Positions 20,339-30,600 of a DNA stretch of 64,000 nt are shown here, piece by piece. The translations under genes and the position numbers were made by a program. The stretch's first letter is position 1. Every line of letters begins with the position of its first letter. The notes below the pieces were generated by a model. That model had not been told where the DNA came from and ran no database searches. It saw only the letters and a program-made list of their open reading frames with translations. Source of the stretch: Paenibacillus sp. SZ31 (lineage in GTDB: Bacteria > Bacillota > Bacilli > Paenibacillales > Paenibacillaceae); the NCBI RefSeq assembly GCF_012912005.1, contig NZ_JABBEA010000002.1, positions 372,001-436,000 of the forward strand, given 5' to 3'.

Positions 20339-20389
20339 GGTTTAATCCTATGTTCATGTCTCAAACAGAGAAACATGTTTTATGATGAT

Positions 20390-21322
20390 TTACTCATTCA
20401 CATTTTCCTTCGTTACCAGCTTCAATTCAGCGGGAATCGAAGACTCCACCTGCTTGCCACTGAGCACATCCAGAGCTGCTTGCAGCGCCAGTTGGCCAAT
20501 CAGTATAGGCTGCTGAGCGACTGTTGCCGTCAATTTCCCATCCTGAATGGATTTGATTGCATCATCATTACCATCGAATCCGATGACCGGAATGTCTTTA
20601 CCTGAGCTTTGAATCGCTTCAATTGCACCAAGTGCCATCTCGTCATTATGGGCAAATACCGCTTGCACGTCTGGATTACCTTGTAGCAAGTTCTCCATGA
20701 CATTCAATCCTTTGGACCGATCAAAATCAGCAGATTGCTTGGAAACTACATCGAGTTGTTTGTCAGCCACTTCGTGGAAGCCTTTACCTCGTTCTCTTGT
20801 TGCAGAAGCGCCCGGCACACCTTCCAGTTCAATAACTTTTGCTCCCTCACCCAGTTGTTCCACAAAGTATTCAGCAGCCATGCGTCCGCCTTTTACGTTA
20901 TCCGATGCTACTAGTGCCGCCACTTCGCCTTTATCTGCGGAGCGATCCAGCGTGATCACGGGAATGCCAACACTATTGGCCGATTGAACCGCTGTGGAGA
21001 TCGCTGCAGAGTCCGCAGGGTTAATCAGAAGCGCACTAACTCCTTGCTGAATGAGATCATCCACATCATTGGTTTGTTTGGCCGAATCGTTCTGTGCATC
21101 AACCACGATGACCTGTATTCCCTGTTTTTTGGCTTCAGCCATGACCCCGTCCTTCAGTGATACAAAGAATGGATTGTTTAACGTAGATATCGACAAACCT
21201 ATTTTCTTCTGTCCATTACTTTTGTTAGGGTTAGGTTTCGCCCATTCCGGTGGCTCCAGAGAGCACCCGGCCAGAACGATGATCATCAGCATACTTACGA
21301 GTGTTAAAGTCCACTTTTTCAT
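20390..21322 (-). CDS. rbsB: Ribose ABC transporter substrate-binding lipoprotein
   Basis: 310 residues with a lipoprotein signal (lipobox V-L-A-G-C, Cys20) and a family 2 sugar-binding body: I-G-L-S-I-S-T-L-N-N-P-F-F-V, the D-A-Q-N-D motif, the A-H-N-D-E-M-A-L-G-A segment and V-I-G-F-D-G-N-D. These match ribose-binding RbsB. It captures ribose outside the cell for RbsC/RbsA. Last gene of the six-gene operon, 14 bases after rbsC, followed by a terminator. Confidence 0.95.
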   Translation of the reverse strand: MKKWTLTLVSMLMIIVLAGCSLEPPEWAKPNPNKSNGQKKIGLSISTLNNPFFVSLKDGVMAEAKKQGIQVIVVDAQNDSAKQTNDVDDLIQQGVSALLINPADSAAISTAVQSANSVGIPVITLDRSADKGEVAALVASDNVKGGRMAAEYFVEQLGEGAKVIELEGVPGASATRERGKGFHEVADKQLDVVSKQSADFDRSKGLNVMENLLQGNPDVQAVFAHNDEMALGAIEAIQSSGKDIPVIGFDGNDDAIKSIQDGKLTATVAQQPILIGQLALQAALDVLSGKQVESSIPAELKLVTKENVNE

Positions 21323-21336
21323 ATTCGCTTCTCTCC

Positions 21337-22308
21337 TTATGCTGTTTTCTTGCGGTCCAGTAGGACGGCAATGGCAATGACGATGCCTTTTACAACCATT
21401 TGGTAAAATGAGTTTACTTCAAGCAAGTTCAATCCATTATTCAACACGCCGATAATCAAAACACCAATCAGTGTACCGACGATGCGTCCACGTCCCCCAG
21501 CGAGACTTGTACCACCCAATACAACTGCTGCGATTGCATCCAGCTCGTAGGATGTACCTGCCGTTGGTTGTGCTGAGTTCAAGCGTGATGTCAGAATTGC
21601 ACCTGCCAAAGCAGCGAGCATACCTGTCAGGGAATAGATCATAATTTTTACGCGATTGACTTTGATCCCCGAGATAATGGAAGCTTTTTCATTACCACCA
21701 ATAGCGTACGTTTTGCGGCCAAAAGCCGTTTTATGCAAAACAATCCACAGAATCATGAAGGTAATCAGCATCGTAATTGCAGGTACCGGAATGCCCAGCA
21801 GGTAACCGCGACCGAACAATTGGAACAACAAGTTATCCCCGAGTCCTGTAATTGGATTACCATTCGTGTACACCAACGTTAGTCCTCTAAATATCGTCAT
21901 GGTTGCCAATGTAGCGATAAATGGAGCCATTCTGCCTTTGGTAATCATCAGTCCATTCACCATACCCATGACACCACCAAGCGCTACACCGATAATGATC
22001 GACAAGATCGGGTCCAAGCCAGACAACATCATATTTGCAACAAAAGCACTGGATAAAGCCAGGATCGAGCCGACCGACAGATCAATTCCACCCGTCAGAA
22101 TAACAAATGTCATACCGAAGGCAATCAGCGCATTAATGGAGACTTGACGCAATAAATTCAAAATATTAAGCGGTTCCAAGAAACTTGGATTTAACACCGA
22201 TACGATGAGAATAAGAATGATTAAGCCGAGCAGCGGCCCCAATTTTTGTATTACATTTGAGAAACGGAAGCCACTTTTGGCCGTTTTGTTTTCCTGCATT
22301 GTTGTCAT
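21337..22308 (-). CDS. rbsC: Ribose ABC transporter permease
   Basis: 323 residues, eight to ten transmembrane helices, with the BPD_transp_2 features of RbsC: F-G-M-T-F-V-I-L-T-G-G-I-D-L-S-V-G-S near residue 70 and A-V-V-L-G-G-T-S-L-A-G-G-R-G near 265. Forms the membrane channel of the ribose importer. Starts one base after the rbsA stop with GGGGGACAG as its ribosome site, so translation is coupled. Confidence 0.95.
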   Translation of the reverse strand: MTTMQENKTAKSGFRFSNVIQKLGPLLGLIILILIVSVLNPSFLEPLNILNLLRQVSINALIAFGMTFVILTGGIDLSVGSILALSSAFVANMMLSGLDPILSIIIGVALGGVMGMVNGLMITKGRMAPFIATLATMTIFRGLTLVYTNGNPITGLGDNLLFQLFGRGYLLGIPVPAITMLITFMILWIVLHKTAFGRKTYAIGGNEKASIISGIKVNRVKIMIYSLTGMLAALAGAILTSRLNSAQPTAGTSYELDAIAAVVLGGTSLAGGRGRIVGTLIGVLIIGVLNNGLNLLEVNSFYQMVVKGIVIAIAVLLDRKKTA

Positions 22309-22309
22309 A

Positions 22310-23791
22310 TCACTGTCCCCCTGTGGCCAATGTCATAATGTGTTCTTGTGTTGCTACTTCCCTTGCAACCTCGCCACTGATGTGTCCCTCATGCACAACC
22401 GCGATCCGGTCACTCATGCCAAGCACTTCAGGTAGCTCCGACGATACCATGATGATTGCAACGCCGCGGTCAGTCAGTTCATTCATCAATTCATAGATTT
22501 CGCGCTTCGCTCCAACATCCACTCCGCGCGTGGGTTCATCCAGGATAAGTACGCTTGGACCGATCCCAACCCATTTCGCGATAACCACCTTCTGTTGGTT
22601 ACCCCCGGATAGATTTCTAGCCGCGGTCTCGGAGGATTGCGTTTTGATCTGAAGCCGTTTGATCAGAGTATCTACGAATTCTTGTTCTTTGGAAGCTGAG
22701 ATGAAGCCTTTGCTTGAGAAACTGAACAGATTCGGCAACGCCATATTCTCGCGAATGGAGAAGTCTAATACCAGCCCCTCATCCTTGCGGTCTTCTGTAA
22801 TGAACCCAATTCCATGTTTCACAGCATCGGCCGGTTTACGAATGTTCGCTTTTTTGCCGCGGATGAAGATTTCACCGCTATCCAACGTATCCAAACCAAA
22901 GATGGTTCTCATGATCTCTGTTCGTCCAGAACCCATGAGTCCTGAGAAACCGAGGATTTCCCCCGCTCTCACGGTGAAGTTAATATTCTCGAATAGACCT
23001 TTGCTGCTTGCATTCCTTACTTCGAGGACAACTTCACCATACGAAGGATTCCGGACAGGATAACGCTCGGTAAGTTCACGACCTACCATTTTCCGAACCA
23101 CTTCATCAAAGCTTGTCTGTGGAATGGCCTGCGTATCTACTGTTCTTCCGTCACGCATAATCGTAATCCGGTCACAGATCGTGAATATCTCCTCCATTCG
23201 GTGAGAAATATACACGATGGATACGCCTTCCTTCTTCAGCGAGCTGATTACACCGAAGAGCTTCTGAATCTCGCGCTCCGTAAGTGCTGCTGTTGGCTCG
23301 TCCATAATGATGACCTTGGCATCTGTCATTAGTGCTTTGGCGATCTCGATCATCTGTTGTTGTCCGACGGAGCACTCTCCCGCAGGACGTTCCAGCGGTA
23401 TGTCTACGGAAAGCTTGGCGAACTGTTCTTTGGCAAGCGTTTTCATTTGTCTTGTGTTGAGCAGGCCGAAGGAAGATGTCAGTTCCTTACCAATAAAGAG
23501 GTTATCCAGGACCGTCATTTCAGGCCATACGTTCAGCTCCTGATGGATAAAGGTGATCCCCAGTTTCTCTGCTTCCTTCGGACTTGCAAAATAGTTTTCT
23601 TCTCCGTCTATGGTGATGGTTCCCTGATCACGCTGATGAAGACCAATCAGAATGTTCATCAGTGTGGATTTGCCGGCTCCATTCTCCCCCATCAGGGCAT
23701 GAACTTCACCCTCTTTTAGTTCAAAATCCACTCCGCTCAGCACCTGATTGGTGCCGAACGCTTTATGAATGTCTTGCATCTGAATGTGCAT
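22310..23791 (-). CDS. rbsA: Ribose ABC transporter ATP-binding protein
   Basis: 493 residues with two ABC domains, as in all RbsA-type ATPases. The first has Walker [10 protein letters not shown], signature S-V-G-Q-Q and Walker B I-I-M-D-E-P-T; the second has the degenerate Walker [10 protein letters not shown] and signature L-S-G-G-N-Q. It drives ribose import with RbsC. The ATG at 23791 (AAGGAGG upstream) is chosen; the frame extends further upstream into rbsD without a good start. Confidence 0.95.
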   Translation of the reverse strand: MHIQMQDIHKAFGTNQVLSGVDFELKEGEVHALMGENGAGKSTLMNILIGLHQRDQGTITIDGEENYFASPKEAEKLGITFIHQELNVWPEMTVLDNLFIGKELTSSFGLLNTRQMKTLAKEQFAKLSVDIPLERPAGECSVGQQQMIEIAKALMTDAKVIIMDEPTAALTEREIQKLFGVISSLKKEGVSIVYISHRMEEIFTICDRITIMRDGRTVDTQAIPQTSFDEVVRKMVGRELTERYPVRNPSYGEVVLEVRNASSKGLFENINFTVRAGEILGFSGLMGSGRTEIMRTIFGLDTLDSGEIFIRGKKANIRKPADAVKHGIGFITEDRKDEGLVLDFSIRENMALPNLFSFSSKGFISASKEQEFVDTLIKRLQIKTQSSETAARNLSGGNQQKVVIAKWVGIGPSVLILDEPTRGVDVGAKREIYELMNELTDRGVAIIMVSSELPEVLGMSDRIAVVHEGHISGEVAREVATQEHIMTLATGGQ

Positions 23792-23805
23792 TACGCAACC
23801 TCCTT

Positions 23806-24207
23806 TTAACCGAAATGGACTCCCGATTGTAAAATGCAATTGGCATAAGGTGTGGCTTCACCTGTGCGGATGACCGCCTTCACCTGCCGGGTTAACGCTT
23901 TGAATTGTTCGTGGCTGACGGAAGCATCGATTGCTTCTACCCCGAATTTCTCCGTGACGAATTGCATGGCTACGGGATTACCTTCTTGAATCTCTTCGGC
24001 CACAATGACTTTCTCAATGACCATATCTTCTGCGATCACTTCCACTACTTCCCGAAAACTCGGTGTTCCCAGTTTGAGGGCCAGATCGATTTTGAGCACC
24101 CCTTCTGGTACGGGTAGACCCGCATCCGCAATCGCAATCATGTCTGTGTGACCCAGATCAGACAGAATCTTGGAAATGTGACTATTCAGTATGCCATTTC
24201 TTTTCAT
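23806..24207 (-). CDS. rbsD: D-ribose pyranase
   Basis: 133 residues matching Rbs[10 protein letters not shown] at the start, [16 protein letters not shown] with the catalytic region near 20-35, and the [11 protein letters not shown]-terminus. It interconverts pyranose and furanose forms of ribose so that RbsK gets the furanose. Its ATG overlaps the rbsK stop by one base (TAATG). Confidence 0.95.
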   Translation of the reverse strand: MKRNGILNSHISKILSDLGHTDMIAIADAGLPVPEGVLKIDLALKLGTPSFREVVEVIAEDMVIEKVIVAEEIQEGNPVAMQFVTEKFGVEAIDASVSHEQFKALTRQVKAVIRTGEATPYANCILQSGVHFG

Positions 24208-25085
24208 TACAAGCTCTCCTCTACTTCATCACGCGTCGGCATACCGCCCTGCGCTCCGAACTTGGTGACGGACAACGATGCAGCCCGATTGGCGAAGCGT
24301 ATGCTCTCTTGCAACGGTTTGCCTTCAGCCAAAGCAACTGCAAATGCGGCGTTGAACGTATCCCCTGCCCCAGTAGTATCGACAGCCTCCACTTTATAAG
24401 TTGGGACTAGAATTTCTTCTGTACCATCGAAGTAACGTACACCTTTACTGCCCTCCGTAATAAATAACTTGTTCGGATATTGACGCAATGCCTGTGCCGG
24501 ACTCATGCCCTGAAACAAAATTTCGGCTTCATGCTCGTTCGGCGTGATATATGCGGCGTTGTCGATCACTTCTTGCGGCAACGTTCTCGCCGGAGCCGGA
24601 TTAAGCAGTAGAGGTGTTCCGAATTCTGCACACAATGTACTCACATGCACAACCGTTTCCTCCGGAATTTCCTGCTGAATTAATACGATATCTGCCCCGC
24701 GGATTACTTCAGCCGCTTCATCGACATATGCAGGAGTGACTTCCCGATTTGCCGCTTCAACCACTACGATACTATTATCACCTTCAGCCAGAATGATATG
24801 AGCCGTTCCGCTTTCTAAATGTGTAACCGGTTTCACATTTTGCGTATTTACAGCATTTGCTCTAAAGTTCTCTACAATATCTTTGCCAAAAGCATCGTCG
24901 CCTACCCGCCCGATCATCGCAACCTCGGCACCCAGTCGTGCAGCGGCAACAGCCTGATTGGCTCCTTTGCCACCAGGAACCGTTTTGAAACTATCGCCAA
25001 GAACGGTTTCACCCGCCCCCGGCCGTCTTGCAGAAGTAACAACCAGATCCATCGAACTGCTTCCAATTACACATATTTTAGCCAT
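24207..25085 (-). CDS. rbsK: Ribokinase
   Basis: 292 residues, PfkB family. The two signature regions are present: [15 protein letters not shown] near 38-52, and [13 protein letters not shown] near 238-250 with the catalytic Asp. Phosphorylates ribose to ribose 5-phosphate. Starts four bases after rbsR. Confidence 0.95.
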   Translation of the reverse strand: MAKICVIGSSSMDLVVTSARRPGAGETVLGDSFKTVPGGKGANQAVAAARLGAEVAMIGRVGDDAFGKDIVENFRANAVNTQNVKPVTHLESGTAHIILAEGDNSIVVVEAANREVTPAYVDEAAEVIRGADIVLIQQEIPEETVVHVSTLCAEFGTPLLLNPAPARTLPQEVIDNAAYITPNEHEAEILFQGMSPAQALRQYPNKLFITEGSKGVRYFDGTEEILVPTYKVEAVDTTGAGDTFNAAFAVALAEGKPLQESIRFANRAASLSVTKFGAQGGMPTRDEVEESL

Positions 25086-25089
25086 CTGA

Positions 25090-26067
25090 TCACACCTTTC
25101 TCGTTGTGCCCCGTTCGATGAAGCTGACGGGCAACTGTATGTTTTTGTTCTCTACTGCAGCTTGTTCCACAAGCTGGATAAGTAATCCCGCCGCTTCTCT
25201 TCCCATTTCGTATGCTGGCTGACGAATGGTGGATAATGCTGGCGATAACAGGCTGCTCATCGGAATATCATCGAAACCAATCACTTGTACATCATCAGGA
25301 ACCTTCCTTCCGATTCGTGATGCCTCATGTAGTACCGCCATGGCTGCGATGTCATTGCTGGCAATAACTCCGTCTGTGTCAGCATATTTCCTGAATAACT
25401 CTTCAGCCCATACCCCTGCCTCGTTAAACGAAAATGAGGTCGTCTGAATGACGTGATAGTCTAGCCCTGCATCACGGATGATTTCAATCGCTCCTTCGAA
25501 GCGATCCTGCGCAGGTCTGATCTGTGACGGTCCTTGCATAACCGTGATCCGGCGACTGCCGCGGTTAATGATCTCCCTTGCAGCTAGTCTTCCACCTTCC
25601 CTGCCATCCGCATACACGGATGGACGATCAAGTGAAGTTCTGTCCAGAAACACAACAGGAATCTTCAGTTTTTCATATATTGAAGAATGAGGGTAGTTCG
25701 TTGAAGAGATCACACCGACCACGTTGTTCTGGATAAACGTCTGGATGTAATCCTGCTCCTTCCGTTCATCCTCATCACTATTTCCGAATATCAGTCTGTA
25801 ATCCTGCTCTTGCATCCGGTCCTCTACGCCGCGAGCCAACTGCGGGAAGTAAGGGTTGGTAATATCCGGCAACAACAGGCCAATCAGTTTGGACTTGCGC
25901 TTATATAATGAGCGGGCCACTTCATTTGGCGAAAAGTTAAGCGCCTTCACAGCTTCTTCCACTTTCTTGCGTGTGTCCGCATGAACATAACCTCTATCAT
26001 TAATGACCCTGGATACGGTGGCTACAGATACGCCAGCCAGTTGAGCTACGTCTTTAATTGTTGTCAT
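25090..26067 (-). CDS. rbsR: LacI-family ribose operon repressor
   Basis: 325 residues: LacI helix-turn-helix at the start (T-I-K-D-V-A-Q-L-A-G-V-S-V-A-T-V-S-R-V) with the hinge helix S-P-N-E-V-A-R-S-L, followed by a periplasmic-binding-protein-like effector domain. First gene of the operon and next to ribokinase, so the ligand is expected to be ribose or a phosphorylated derivative. The palindrome at 26086-26099 just upstream is its likely operator. Confidence 0.93.
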   Translation of the reverse strand: MTTIKDVAQLAGVSVATVSRVINDRGYVHADTRKKVEEAVKALNFSPNEVARSLYKRKSKLIGLLLPDITNPYFPQLARGVEDRMQEQDYRLIFGNSDEDERKEQDYIQTFIQNNVVGVISSTNYPHSSIYEKLKIPVVFLDRTSLDRPSVYADGREGGRLAAREIINRGSRRITVMQGPSQIRPAQDRFEGAIEIIRDAGLDYHVIQTTSFSFNEAGVWAEELFRKYADTDGVIASNDIAAMAVLHEASRIGRKVPDDVQVIGFDDIPMSSLLSPALSTIRQPAYEMGREAAGLLIQLVEQAAVENKNIQLPVSFIERGTTRKV

Positions 26068-26085
26068 AAGTTGCTCTCCTCTATG

Positions 26086-26099
26086 TGTAACCGGTTACA
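26086..26099. promoter_or_regulatory. rbs operator / cre-like palindrome
   Basis: TGTAACCGGTTACA is a perfect 14-bp palindrome 19 bases upstream of the rbsR ATG. It fits both a LacI-family RbsR operator and the CcpA cre consensus TGWAANCGNTNWCA, so ribose induction and glucose repression could act at one site. Confidence 0.8.
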
Positions 26100-26246
26100 G
26101 ACATTAAATTATCATATTCTTTTCCGTTTGACAAGCGTTTTCATTCTGGAAATTTCTCCAAGTGCATTGAAAAACACACTGCAATTTATGCAAATCCAAG
26201 CCACACTGCCTGTTCGACGCCTGAAATAGAATTCTGCAAAACATAG

Positions 26247-26285
26247 AAAATGACGAGAGCATCAGTTAACGCCCTCGTCATTTCT
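26247..26285 (-). terminator. Terminator after SnoaL-like gene
   Basis: 10-bp stem (26248-26257 with 26274-26283), 16-base loop, T-rich tail on minus strand. Confidence 0.75.
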
Positions 26286-26315
26286 TTAACCATTAATTTG
26301 TGTATATCATTATGC

Positions 26316-26750
26316 TTACAGTGGTCTTGCTTCAATGATGATATATTGTGAAGTACGTTCCTGTATCAACCACTTTTCGCCCTGGCGGACATAAACATCA
26401 TGATATTGAACACTATAATCCGTGAGAACTTCTTTGCCTTCCTCGTCCCTAACCATTTTGATCTGAGAAAATACTACGCCTGTTGCAGTATCACCTTCCA
26501 CGTTCACTACATGCTGTGCGTTCGTGGTGAAATAGCGTTTTACCAGCGCCACATGACCATTAAACTCTTCTTCCAGCTGCTTGGTTCCGGTTACTTCAGA
26601 CATCAGTTGATCACCAAAGTATACTTTGAATCGTGTATCCGGTGTAAATAAGAGCATCTGATCTGCAATTCTTTTGGCATCAGTTAACGTAGCATACGAG
26701 TCCACCAAATCTCTCAATTCGGATTTTGCTTGTAAAATTTCCAGTGACAT
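26316..26750 (-). CDS. NTF2/SnoaL-like protein
   Basis: 144 residues from the ATG at 26750 (AAGGAGG upstream; earlier in-frame starts are unsupported). The cone-shaped NTF2/SnoaL fold is suggested by the N-terminal helix L-R-D-L-V-D-S-Y-A-T-L-T-D-A, the F-T-P-D-T-R-F motif and the final beta strands with V-Y-V-R-Q-G-E-K-W-L-I. Such proteins include small isomerases, dehydratases and binding proteins; no function can be fixed. It is divergent from a TetR gene with a palindromic operator right after its promoter. Confidence 0.8.
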   Translation of the reverse strand: MSLEILQAKSELRDLVDSYATLTDAKRIADQMLLFTPDTRFKVYFGDQLMSEVTGTKQLEEEFNGHVALVKRYFTTNAQHVVNVEGDTATGVVFSQIKMVRDEEGKEVLTDYSVQYHDVYVRQGEKWLIQERTSQYIIIEARPL

Positions 26751-26810
26751 ATAATTGTCCTCCTTGATGTATCGTCTGAGCCATAACATTTTGTAATCCA
26801 ACATTTGTTG

Positions 26811-26827
26811 AATAAGTATGACTTATT
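26811..26827. promoter_or_regulatory. TetR-type operator AATAAGT-ATG-ACTTATT
   Basis: Perfect 7-bp arms with a 3-base centre, between the divergent SnoaL-like and TetR genes. It lies just downstream of the SnoaL-like promoter, where binding would block transcription. Confidence 0.7.
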
Positions 26828-26831
26828 GATT

Positions 26832-26859
26832 ATTATAAGGAGTACAAAAATAACTACAA
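26832..26859 (-). promoter_or_regulatory. Promoter of SnoaL-like gene
   Basis: Minus strand: -35 TTGTAG (26859-26854), 16-bp spacer, -10 TATAAT (26837-26832). The operator at 26811-26827 falls at the predicted transcription start. Confidence 0.6.
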
Positions 26860-26937
26860 TCGTTAATCTGGCGCTTTTTGTTCGATATCCAACGTTCAAT
26901 CACAAAGTGTTAGATATCTCGGAGTGGAGGTTACCAA

Positions 26938-27507
26938 GTGCACATTAAAATCGATCGAAGAGTGGTCAAAACGAAACAAGCGATCTTCCAGTCCTTTCTT
27001 TCTCTCATTGCTGAGAAAAATTTTGAGGACATTACAATCAACGAGATTGCTGATAGAGCTAACATCAATCGGGGAACGGTATACTTTCATTACAGTGATA
27101 AGTATGATCTGTTGAACAAGTGCATCGAAGAAAACTTGAACAAAATGATATCCGCAACCACGACAACGAATGTGAATGGTGAAACGATTGATCTCATTCA
27201 ATCCTCTTTTCTACCTGTAATTCGATATTTCGAAGAGAACCATCGTTTTTACGCTTCAATGCTCTCTAACAAAGGAATTCCTGCGTTTCGTGAACAGATG
27301 TTGGAACTCGTGACAACACACATCCGGATTAACATCAATATGGATGGTGACAATAGCCACTATAACCAAGAATTTATCACACAATTTATGGCGTCTGCCT
27401 TTGTCGGTATCATTGAATGGTGGATTATGAATGATATGCCTCAATCCTCGGAAGAGGTAGCTGAACAATTATGGGGACTTTTAAAAAGAAACCAAGTTAT
27501 TAACTAG
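26938..27507 (+). CDS. TetR-family regulator
   Basis: 189 residues from a GTG start with GGAGG seven bases upstream. The N-terminal helix-turn-helix (about 10-55) carries the A-N-I-N-R-G-T-V-Y-F-H-Y recognition helix, followed by the compact C-terminal domain seen in many Firmicute TetR proteins with D-K-Y-D-L-L-N. Expected to repress the divergent SnoaL-like gene, and itself, through the 26811-26827 site. Sequence style is close to the TetR genes at 31917 and 34647, suggesting paralogy. Confidence 0.9.
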   Translation: MHIKIDRRVVKTKQAIFQSFLSLIAEKNFEDITINEIADRANINRGTVYFHYSDKYDLLNKCIEENLNKMISATTTTNVNGETIDLIQSSFLPVIRYFEENHRFYASMLSNKGIPAFREQMLELVTTHIRININMDGDNSHYNQEFITQFMASAFVGIIEWWIMNDMPQSSEEVAEQLWGLLKRNQVIN

Positions 27508-27556
27508 GGCTTGTCTGAGAACTCCGAAGGAAACAGATTTTGAGACACGCCTTAGA
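27504..27556. repeat. Imperfect 19-bp inverted repeat after TetR stop, IS-end-like
   Basis: The arms CTAGGGCTTGTCTGAGAAC (from 27504) and the reverse of the segment ending CCTTAG (about 27556) match at roughly three positions in four. The arms resemble the GAGACA-type ends of some insertion sequences, but no transposase is present. It may be a terminator-like hairpin or the scar of an excised element. Confidence 0.35.
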
Positions 27557-27605
27557 ATACTAAGCTTTATGTTACGCAAAAAATCCGTGTCTCTTACTGT
27601 TTCAA

Positions 27606-27646
27606 AAAGAAAAATAACGTCACTTGAGGGTAACGTTATTTTTCTT
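27606..27646. terminator. Bidirectional terminator between TetR and GH2 genes
   Basis: 11-bp stem AAAAATAACGT/ACGTTATTTTT with 12-base loop and T/A tails on both sides. It lies between converging genes. Confidence 0.8.
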
Positions 27647-27665
27647 TCAATTCATATTGCTTGGA

Positions 27666-30600
27666 TCAGCTGCCATACACTTCAAATGCACGATGTGCTG
27701 CCCTAACTCCCTTCGGTAACCCATTATATACGATTCTTACATACCTGCCCTTTGCTTCAAATTGATCCATCCGTGTCTGTTCATGTGACGTCTGCCCCGT
27801 CTGGTTAACGACCACACGCCATTCGATTGCATCGCTTGAAACCTGAATCACATATAGGAAGTTACCTTGCTCGTGAAAACTTATTTTGCTTCCTGTGATG
27901 GAACGTTCCTGTAACAAATCTACCTGCCACCAGTGGCCTGGATGATCGTCTTGTGCCTGCCAGTACGTCTCATCGACACCATCGTTTCCGTACTTGGCAT
28001 CATTGCCCTCGTTCATGCTATCGCTCGATGCTAACTTCCCGCAGGCAAGCTCATGCTCCGAAGTGCATAGATCAGCAGTTCCTGTCATGGCAGGCTGCTC
28101 ATTCTTCTCAAGCAATTGGCGAAGCTCATTCAACTCCAGCGATACTTTGGGGGCAAAAGAATCTGAGGACATATAGTCGATTAAGGTTCTACGAAGCTGC
28201 GCTGCGACAGGTCGACTGTTCATATCATTCTCGATATCGATTCCACAGATGATCAGTTTTCCTTTTCCAACGGTATATTCCGCAAGATTCATCAGTTTTC
28301 GGTTATGAACAAAGTTGGGTATGACCTGAACAATCGGGTTAAATGCAATATCATCGTTCACCACAATAGATACGGATCGCTCCAGCAAGTCCTTCCATGG
28401 ATATTCTGCGTACTCTTTGGTTGGGAAGTCTCTCAAGGCCCGATGCTCAGAATCAACCATAATGCCACACGGAGCTTCAGTTGCAAAATGTGCCGGACTC
28501 CAGAATACCGGATAGAACTTCCCTGGGGTCGTATTTCTTAAGTCACTATCCTTCGCCAGAAATAAAACGGTTCCTCCCTCTTCAAGCGTCTGCTCCATTC
28601 CTTCGTCCAGACTATGTTTTACCATTATGCCCTGAGGGACTTCCTGATCCTTCCCGCTGCATTCGTATACCCAGAACGGCCATTCATTTCGTATTTCGCT
28701 ACCCTCCAGTTTCAAAGATATCGTCAGTCTGTCGCTTTTCTGTATTCGATGTGGCGCGTCTGAAACCAAGCGACCTAACGGTTGACCTGATCCAAGAGGA
28801 ATCGTATCTGTAAGCAGAGAACCTGAATCGAGCGTGCGGCCCTGCCCATCTGCAATTGTCCACTGGATGGAGGATGGCGGAAGTTCTTTTACTCCAAAAT
28901 GGGCAATGTTGATCTCAGCCACGTACAGCTCTGTATTCGTATAGATCCGTTTCGGCATGCGAAGCAACAGTACCGTTGGCCCGCAAAACTCTCGGAATTG
29001 TTGAGGTTCGATCAAACCCTTGGATTCCCAAAATGCATTAAGGAGACCCACGGTTGCGGTGCTCTGACCAGGGAAATCATGCAAATCCAGCAACTGAAAT
29101 CCTCCAAGACTCGGCGTGCGCAGGGCAGCTTCGATCTCATCGCGATATAATTGTAGCGCCAACATGCCTGAACCGTGGACGAATGAACGAAGGTCACCAA
29201 TTAAACCTCTTTTCTTCATATCTGAATGGATGACCTCCAGATTAACCGGACGCAATGCTCCGCTATACTTCTCCAACTCTTGTACATCCGGGTAGACAGC
29301 ATACTGCCCCACTTCATGTGAAATAACAGGTACTGGTCGATTTGCTACGGCGTCTCGGAAGTCTAGCTGAGTAGACAACGCTAATTCTTCCGGGAAATAT
29401 TGTCCGCGAACACCAATACCATCAACCGATTGGGCAATAAACAGATCATCTGCTGGATCAAGCTCCCGATCCCAATTGGTGGTGAGCGTGTATAAACGCC
29501 TGTCATCGAACGATTTCAAGTCGTCTACCATCCGGTGCAACAGGTTGAAGTCACCATTCAATTCATTGCCGTTACTGTAGATACAAAAAGAAGGATGATT
29601 CCCGTAGACATGAGCAATTCGGCGAGCCTCCTGAGGCAAGTACGTGTAGTGCTCTGAATGCGTCCCTACTGCCATATTCCACGTATCCATCCACATGGGA
29701 GACTCGACTTGCAGGTAAACCCCCAATAGATCAGCAGCTTCGAATGCAGCTTCAGGTGGACACCAGGAGTGAAAACGGATATGGTTCAATCCATAGTTCT
29801 TAGCTGCCTGAAACAACTTGAGCCAAGATTCAATGTCCATCGGCGGATGACCTGTATGCGGAAAGATGCAACACTCCAAGGTTCCTCGCAAAAAGACAGG
29901 CCTTCCATTCATCAGCAATTCTCTGTCCTTGCGTTGAAAGTATCGCAACCCAAATGTCCTATTTTCCGAGATACGAATCGGTTCGCGTGCATCCAATACT
30001 ACTTGTGCTTCTATCCTCAACTCATAGATATTGGGGTTGAATTCGTCCCATAACAAGGGATTTTCACCCATATCCACTTTCCACTCAAAGTTCTCGGAGG
30101 ATGAGGCGGAGACATGGATACTTTTTTCTATCTCAGGAACCGCATGCGGTGCTACGCCCTGTTTGATATGTGCGGATATTTGCAAATTGGCATGAGCTTC
30201 AGTATCGGTTTTATTATGACATGTACCCTTCACTACAACGGAGCGCAGATCCGGCTCTGGGAAGACCTGTATATTATTGACCCAGAACGGCTCTGAAATA
30301 TGTAGCTCCATCCGGCCTATAATCCCATTCCAGATCGTCTGCGTCTCTTCTGTATAAGCGCTCGAATGATTGCCCAGATTCTGAACATCCCGATTATCAA
30401 TCCGAAGGGTGAGCCGGTTGACCTTTCCAGGTTGAATGAATGTACTCACGTCATATTCATGAGCAACGGATAAACGATCTTGCTGTCCGGCAAGTTGACC
30501 GTTCACCCATAAGGTAGATTGGAACATAATCCGCTCAAGATATATGACAAACCGCTTTTCAACCCATTCAGCAGGGACATCGATTTCGTATCCGTACCAT

